9,639 nt of DNA. Origin: an uncultured Clostridium sp. (GTDB taxonomy: Bacteria > Bacillota > Clostridia > Lachnospirales > Lachnospiraceae). Shown in pieces: positions 5,874-9,639 of this stretch (its first letter is position 1; every line of letters starts with the position of its first letter). The position numbers and the translations under genes are program-made. The stretch is from NCBI GenBank assembly GCA_958349075.1, contig CATWBR010000151.1:1-9639 (forward strand), read 5' to 3'. The notes under the pieces were generated by a model. It saw only the letters and a program-made list of their open reading frames with translations. It was not told the origin of the DNA and ran no database searches.

Positions 5874-8159
5874 TTACCCCGCAGTTCTCTCGATATCCAA
5901 CACTCCTTCAATTTGTCTCAGCTTATCAGTCAGCTTATTTAACTCCTCGATTCCATGAATATCAAATGCCATCATAATGGTCGCTTTCCCCTGCTTGCTG
6001 GTTCTGACGTTCATCGAGGTTATGTCAATCTGCCGCTCCGTAAATACCTTTGAGATATCGACAAACATCCCGATACGGTTATTGGCAAATATCTTGATTT
6101 CCGTTGAGTACTTCTCCTTGCCGGTGGAACCTTCCGGCTGCTGCCATTCGGCGTCAATCAGACGTTCCCTCTCCTCCTCCGGAAGATTGATCACGTTGAT
6201 GCAGTCCGTTCTGTGGATGGAAATTCCTCTTCCGCGGGTGACAAAACCGACAATCTCATCTCCCGGCACAGGGCTGCAGCACTTGGAGAAACGCACGGCC
6301 AGGTCGTGGATTCCCTTTACCACGATACCGCTCTGGGATTTCCCCGCCGCCAGCACAGGCACTTTGCTGCCCTCGCTGCTGATGCCGTCCAGAATCGCCT
6401 CGTCCGTCTCTTCCTTCTTAAGCTTCTTATTCCTCTCCTCCAGCATCTTATTGATGATCTGGCCCTCTTTCAGGCCGCCGTGGCCGATGGAGGCGAGTAC
6501 GGAATCCCAGTCTTTGAAGGCATAACGCTTCATGACCTTCTCCGTGTATTCCGGCTTATTGATATCTGAAAAGTTAACACCCTTGGTGCGGCAGTACTTG
6601 TCAATCAGATCGCGGCCGCGCATGATGTTGTCTTCTTTTAACTCGGTCTTAAACCACTGGTTGATCTTATTCTTCGCCTGTGTGCTCTTGACAAGCTTCA
6701 GCCAGTCTCTGCTCGGTCCCTTGGAATTCTGGGAGGTGATTATCTCGACCCTGTCTCCGTTCTGGATTACGTAGTCGATGTTGACCAGCCTTCCGTTGAC
6801 TCTGGCCCCCACCATCTTGTTGCCGACGGCACTGTGGATGGAATAGGCAAAGTCGATGGGTGTGGAACCGCTCGGCAGGTTCTTTACATCACCGGTCGGT
6901 GTAAAACAGTATACATTGTCGGTGAAAAGATCCAGGTCACTCTTTAAAAGGCTCAGGAATTCCTTGTTATCCGACATGTCGCGCTGCCATTCCAAAATCT
7001 GGCGCAGCCATGCGAGTTTTGCCTCCGCGCTGTCCGAGGCGGTCTGGCCGCTTCCGCTCTCCTTGTACTTCCAGTGGGCCGCAATACCGAATTCCGCGGT
7101 GCGGTGCATCTCAAATGTTCTGATTTGTATCTCAAAAGGCTGGCCGTTGCTGCTGATAAGCGTCGTATGTAAGGACTGGTACATGTTCGGCTTCGGCATC
7201 GCAATATAGTCCTTGAAACGTCCCGGAATCGGCTTATACAACTCATGGATGACACCCAGGGCAGCATAACAGTCTTTTACCGTCTCCACGACAATTCTCA
7301 CTGCAAATAAATCATATATCTGTTCCAGGGTTTTATCCTGGTTTACCATCTTCTTATAGATACTGAAAAAATGTTTGACGCGGCCGTCCACCTTCGCCTC
7401 AATGCCCGCATCGTCGATATGGCTCTTCACCTCACTCACGATGCCCTGTACAAATGCCTCTCTGGCATCCTTCCTGAGGGCCACCTTCTCCGCCAGATCG
7501 TAATAAACTTCCGGCTCCAGGTATTTCAAGGACAAATCGTCCAGCTCCGTCTTGATTTTCGATATACCGAGGCGGTCGGCAATAGGCGCATAGATGTCCA
7601 TCGTCTCCCTGGCCTTCTCCTTCTGCTTCTCCGGCTTCATATACTGAAGCGTCCGCATATTGTGAAGGCGGTCGGCAAGTTTGATTAAGATAACGCGGAT
7701 ATCCTTTGCCATGGCGAGAAACATCTTCCGAAGGTTCTCCGCCTGAATCTCCACCTTATCCATGGACCATGAAATCTGGGTCAGCTTTGTGACGCCGTCC
7801 ACCAAAAGGGCAACCTCTTCTCCGAAAATGGATGTCAGTTCCTCCTCCGTCATCACCGTGTCTTCCACAACATCGTGCAGGATGCCTGCCACAATCGTCT
7901 CCTTGTCAAGCTCCAGGTCAGCCAGTATGATGGCAACACAAAGAGGGTGAATGATATACGGTTCACCGGATCTTCGCTTCTGTTCCTTATGGGCGTTATA
8001 TGCAAGATCGTATGCTTTCTCCACCATCGAGATGTCATCCGACGGATGATACTTGCGAATGCTGGCTATCAGTTCCTGATAGAGCTTTTCGGGACTTGTA
8101 AAGTCAGCCGGCGCTTCTATCTCCTGATCCAGTTTTTTGATTATTTCCAAACTTCCCAT
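5874..8159 (-). CDS. relA: Bifunctional (p)ppGpp synthetase/hydrolase (Rel)
   Basis: This ribosome-associated stringent-response enzyme makes (p)ppGpp from GTP/GDP and ATP when uncharged tRNA accumulates, and degrades it otherwise. From ATG 8159 it is 761 residues with full long-RSH architecture. The HD hydrolase has H57, GILHDVVEDT (92-101, with H95 and D96) and LADRLHNMRTL (161-171). The synthetase has KHFFSIYKKM, GRFKDYIAMPKPNMYQSLHT (313-332) and EIQIRTFEMHRTAEFG. A TGS domain (about 410-470) and a helical region follow, then the zinc-finger/CC part (RFSKCCSPVPGD with C627/C628; H649, C653) and a C-terminal ACT domain (about 684-758). The RFKD motif (RXKD type) and the intact HD site mark a bifunctional Rel, not a synthetase-only RelA. 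A leader and promoter lie upstream (8293-8321). The hydrolase gene follows after 45 bases. An in-frame TTG at 8165 is too close to the Shine-Dalgarno to be used. Confidence 0.97.
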   Translation of the reverse strand: MGSLEIIKKLDQEIEAPADFTSPEKLYQELIASIRKYHPSDDISMVEKAYDLAYNAHKEQKRRSGEPYIIHPLCVAIILADLELDKETIVAGILHDVVEDTVMTEEELTSIFGEEVALLVDGVTKLTQISWSMDKVEIQAENLRKMFLAMAKDIRVILIKLADRLHNMRTLQYMKPEKQKEKARETMDIYAPIADRLGISKIKTELDDLSLKYLEPEVYYDLAEKVALRKDAREAFVQGIVSEVKSHIDDAGIEAKVDGRVKHFFSIYKKMVNQDKTLEQIYDLFAVRIVVETVKDCYAALGVIHELYKPIPGRFKDYIAMPKPNMYQSLHTTLISSNGQPFEIQIRTFEMHRTAEFGIAAHWKYKESGSGQTASDSAEAKLAWLRQILEWQRDMSDNKEFLSLLKSDLDLFTDNVYCFTPTGDVKNLPSGSTPIDFAYSIHSAVGNKMVGARVNGRLVNIDYVIQNGDRVEIITSQNSKGPSRDWLKLVKSTQAKNKINQWFKTELKEDNIMRGRDLIDKYCRTKGVNFSDINKPEYTEKVMKRYAFKDWDSVLASIGHGGLKEGQIINKMLEERNKKLKKEETDEAILDGISSEGSKVPVLAAGKSQSGIVVKGIHDLAVRFSKCCSPVPGDEIVGFVTRGRGISIHRTDCINVINLPEEERERLIDAEWQQPEGSTGKEKYSTEIKIFANNRIGMFVDISKVFTERQIDITSMNVRTSKQGKATIMMAFDIHGIEELNKLTDKLRQIEGVLDIERTAG

Positions 8160-8167
8160 ATACAATG

Positions 8168-8173
8168 CCTCCT
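8168..8173 (-). promoter_or_regulatory. relA ribosome binding site (decides the start)
   Basis: A consensus AGGAGG on the minus strand stands 8 bases before ATG 8157-8159. The alternative TTG at 8163-8165 would be only 2 bases away, too near for initiation, so the protein begins MGSLEIIKKLDQ. Confidence 0.9.
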
Positions 8174-8231
8174 GGCCTCCGGGCAGCTCTCCCCGTCGGT
8201 TTATCTCTTTTTAACAAAATGTAACTGTCCG

Positions 8232-8268
8232 GTATCCCAAAGACGCATAAATCGACCTTATAGGATAC
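8232..8268 (-). other. Inverted repeats in the relA leader
   Basis: In the minus-strand transcript GTATCC (8263-8268) pairs with GGATAC (8232-8237). Inside it ATAA (8258-8261) can pair with TTAT (8247-8250), giving a nested hairpin. It lies wholly within the predicted relA 5' leader, about 60 bases before the Shine-Dalgarno, and does not match a riboswitch I recognise. Confidence 0.35.
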
Positions 8269-8292
8269 ATTTTTCCGCGCAGCTACAACAGA

Positions 8293-8321
8293 ATAATCAC
8301 TATTATAAATATTTTTGTCAA
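8293..8321 (-). promoter_or_regulatory. Sigma-A promoter of relA
   Basis: On the minus strand a perfect -35 TTGACA (8316-8321) is followed after exactly 17 bases by GATTAT (8293-8298), a 4/6 match to TATAAT, in a very AT-rich stretch. The predicted start near 8286 leaves a leader of about 125 bases before relA. A TATAAT also occurs only 8 bases after the -35, too close to pair with it. Confidence 0.72.
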
Positions 8322-8476
8322 AAAATGCAAGACTTTCAAGGTTTTGTCGCTTTCTCATCTGTGCCGGCACTGCCGTACACTCCGGCCGCAGCCGTTTACC
8401 CCTGTCTTTTTTTGCACCCTATAACAGTTAGATTATTCCCTCACCTGTCTATTCTATTCAGATACGTGTCTTCTGT

Positions 8477-8508
8477 TTCCTCCGTATATTCCTCCGTATA
8501 TTCCTCCG
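8477..8508 (-). repeat. 12-base tandem repeat with Shine-Dalgarno-like core
   Basis: The plus-strand unit TTCCTCCGTATA occurs twice exactly (8477-8488, 8489-8500), then as a third partial copy TTCCTCCG (8501-8508). On the coding strand of the neighbouring genes this reads as three GGAGGAA cores spaced 12 bases apart, but no ATG, GTG or TTG follows at a suitable distance. It lies about 75 bases after the dehydrogenase stop. Slippage is the simplest origin. Confidence 0.85.
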
Positions 8509-8521
8509 GAAGCCGGCTTCC
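8508..8521. repeat. Perfect 14-bp palindrome
   Basis: GGAAGCCGGCTTCC is self-complementary with no spacer and abuts the tandem repeat. With no loop it is a better candidate for a dimeric protein binding site than for an RNA hairpin, and no U tract follows. Its function is unknown, and a chance or degraded element is possible. Confidence 0.6.
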
Positions 8522-8581
8522 TGCATACCGCAAAACCTTCTCCCTGCTGCAAAATGCCTGTGTCCGGGGACCCCTTCCTTT

Positions 8582-9556
8582 TTAACCGGATACAGATCCC
8601 GATACCTTATACCCCGTACTCCTGTCAACAACGCTTAAATATTCCCCGCCGTTTATGTAGGCAGCCAGGTTCTTCAGGCTGATATCGACGATGCGGTCCA
8701 CGGTGTACTGAAGGTGGAAGCCTCCCGATACATGGGGAGTAAGCAGAAGATTGGGGCAGTCCCACAGCTCCTCGTCCCCGGGCAGAGGTTCCTTCTCACA
8801 CACGTCAACAGAGGCCCCGGACAGTTTTCCCGTCTTTAACGCTTCCACAAGCGCCCCCGTATCCACAACATTGCCGCGTCCCACATTTAAAAATACGGCT
8901 CCCTCTTTCATCGCCGCGAACTGGCGGCCGGAAAACAGATGAAATGTTTCCTTTGTCCCAGGCAGGCAGACGGCCACCACATCGGCAAGGGCAAGCTGCC
9001 GTTCCAGATTTTCTATTGTGTCCATCTCATCCACACAGTCCGGTTTTACCCTGACGGTGCGCCGGAGTCCAGCCACATATGCCCCGAATGCCTTCATCCT
9101 GACGGCAAATTCCGTTCCAATGTCCCCCATGCCGACGATCAGGACACGGGAGCCGCAGACAGGACGCACCGCTCCGGCATCCTTCCATATATGTAATTTC
9201 TGATTTTCCAGATAGACCGGAAACTTTTTTAAAAGCATCAGAAGCTGACCGGTCATATGTTCCGCAATTCCCACGCCATAAGCCCCGGTGGCATTGGTGA
9301 GAACGGCCGTCTCTGACAGCACTCCCTTCGTCAGGTAGCCGTCCGTTCCGGCGCTGTTTAGCTGAACCCATTCTATCGCCTGATTTTCCGCCATCATGGA
9401 AGGCGGGATGTTTCCAATGACCGCAGTCAGGCTCCTCACCGTCTCTGCCGTGACTTCCTCTTTCCTGCAAAAAATAAACTCTGCTTCAGGGGCCATATCC
9501 GCATACCTTTTTCTCTGCTCCGCCGTCACCGGGAGCGTTACCAGAATTTTTTTCAT
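8582..9556 (-). CDS. D-isomer-specific 2-hydroxyacid dehydrogenase, probably NADP(H)-linked
   Basis: This 324-residue cytoplasmic oxidoreductase belongs to the D-2-hydroxyacid dehydrogenase family, which reversibly reduces 2-oxoacids such as glyoxylate or hydroxypyruvate. An N-terminal substrate-binding lobe (1-95) and the Rossmann domain (about 96-280) are seen. The dinucleotide motif is VGMGDIG (141-147). Catalytic residues are R227 (NVGRGNVVD), E256 (DVCEKEPLP) and H275 (LLTPHVSGG). After the second beta strand of the fold, GLRRT (163-167) replaces the aspartate usual in NAD enzymes, and paired arginines there suggest NADP. ATG at 9554-9556 follows an AAAGG Shine-Dalgarno about 9 bases away. 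No terminator is visible after its stop, and 422 bases separate it from relA. It is not a usual relA-block member. The exact substrate cannot be read from sequence. Confidence 0.93.
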   Translation of the reverse strand: MKKILVTLPVTAEQRKRYADMAPEAEFIFCRKEEVTAETVRSLTAVIGNIPPSMMAENQAIEWVQLNSAGTDGYLTKGVLSETAVLTNATGAYGVGIAEHMTGQLLMLLKKFPVYLENQKLHIWKDAGAVRPVCGSRVLIVGMGDIGTEFAVRMKAFGAYVAGLRRTVRVKPDCVDEMDTIENLERQLALADVVAVCLPGTKETFHLFSGRQFAAMKEGAVFLNVGRGNVVDTGALVEALKTGKLSGASVDVCEKEPLPGDEELWDCPNLLLTPHVSGGFHLQYTVDRIVDISLKNLAAYINGGEYLSVVDRSTGYKVSGSVSG

Positions 9557-9639
9557 CTTTGTTCACCTTTGGACCTTTCAGATATGGATTTAATTGAGCA
9601 GATGAGGACGCCGCCGGCAGGCCAGGGGCCGGGGTGGTG

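Larger units (their letters stand above)
8160..8581 (-). other. Gene-free region and leader upstream of relA
   Basis: This is 422 bases between the dehydrogenase stop and the relA start. From high to low coordinates it contains a 14-bp palindrome and a 12-base tandem repeat, a stretch with a 10-bp palindrome GTGCCGGCAC (8361-8370), the relA promoter, and a leader of about 125 bases with inverted repeats. I find no tRNA, T-box or named riboswitch, no convincing small ORF with a Shine-Dalgarno, and no clear intrinsic terminator for the dehydrogenase. Transcription from the dehydrogenase might therefore read through into relA. Confidence 0.6.

Noticed and set aside
8104..8370. 88-codon minus-strand open frame over the relA start
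   Set aside because: It contains the relA promoter and leader and overlaps relA in another frame. No recognisable protein features.
8361..8385. GTGCCGGCAC palindrome and neighbouring CCGG repeats as a terminator for the dehydrogenase
   Set aside because: Pairing is possible, but no U tract follows in the minus-strand transcript.
7875..8585. 236-codon plus-strand open frame spanning the relA 5' end and the upstream spacer
   Set aside because: It is antisense to relA, includes the relA promoter and the tandem repeat (giving SVYSSVYS), and shows no domain or ribosome site.
9027..9470. 147-codon minus-strand open frame inside the dehydrogenase gene
   Set aside because: It is in another frame of a well-supported gene, with low-complexity G/R/S-rich translation.
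9584..9639. Possible start of a divergent plus-strand gene (MDLIEQMRTPP...) at the window end
   Set aside because: No Shine-Dalgarno precedes the ATG and only 18 codons are visible. The minus strand is also open here up to a TAA at 9592-9594, so neither can be supported.

Overview
The window looks like chromosomal, mid-GC DNA from an anaerobic Firmicute, most likely a Lachnospiraceae / Clostridium cluster XIVa relative. This rests on recognising the HisRS, HemZ and Rel sequence types, the strong AGGAGG-type Shine-Dalgarno sites and the gene order. No database search was run. Nearly everything is on the minus strand, so the genes are transcribed from high to low coordinates.

In order of transcription, a D-2-hydroxyacid dehydrogenase (8582-9556) comes first. 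It is followed by a gene-free stretch of about 420 bases that holds a small tandem repeat, a 14-bp palindrome, a good promoter and a leader. Next is relA (bifunctional (p)ppGpp synthetase/hydrolase, 5874-8159), then a glyoxalase-II-like metallo-beta-lactamase-fold hydrolase (5178-5828). hemZ (radical SAM, 3718-5181) overlaps the hydrolase gene by ATGA. hisS (2295-3554) has its own extended -10 promoter and is followed by aspS (355-2151). A perfect bidirectional terminator (254-289) closes the operon. Beyond it lie a short relic of a response-regulator receiver domain (118-210, minus) and, convergent, the last 31 codons of an unidentified membrane protein on the plus strand (1-96).

relA, the hydrolase, hemZ, hisS and aspS form a conserved Firmicute-type neighbourhood that joins the stringent response (Rel senses uncharged tRNA on the ribosome) to two aminoacyl-tRNA synthetases. 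In Bacillus subtilis the block is recJ-apt-relA-dtd-yrvJ-hisS-aspS. Here dtd is not between relA and hisS, and the position directly upstream of relA is taken by a dehydrogenase instead of apt.

Two start codons need moving relative to the longest open frames. hisS starts at the ATG at 3554 rather than the GTG at 3563, and relA at the ATG at 8159 rather than the TTG at 8165. In both cases the Shine-Dalgarno decides.

I do not see a new defence, mobile or biosynthetic system. The points worth a second look are modest: the receiver-domain relic, the unusual HisRS, the repeat/palindrome and leader upstream of relA, and the altered synteny.
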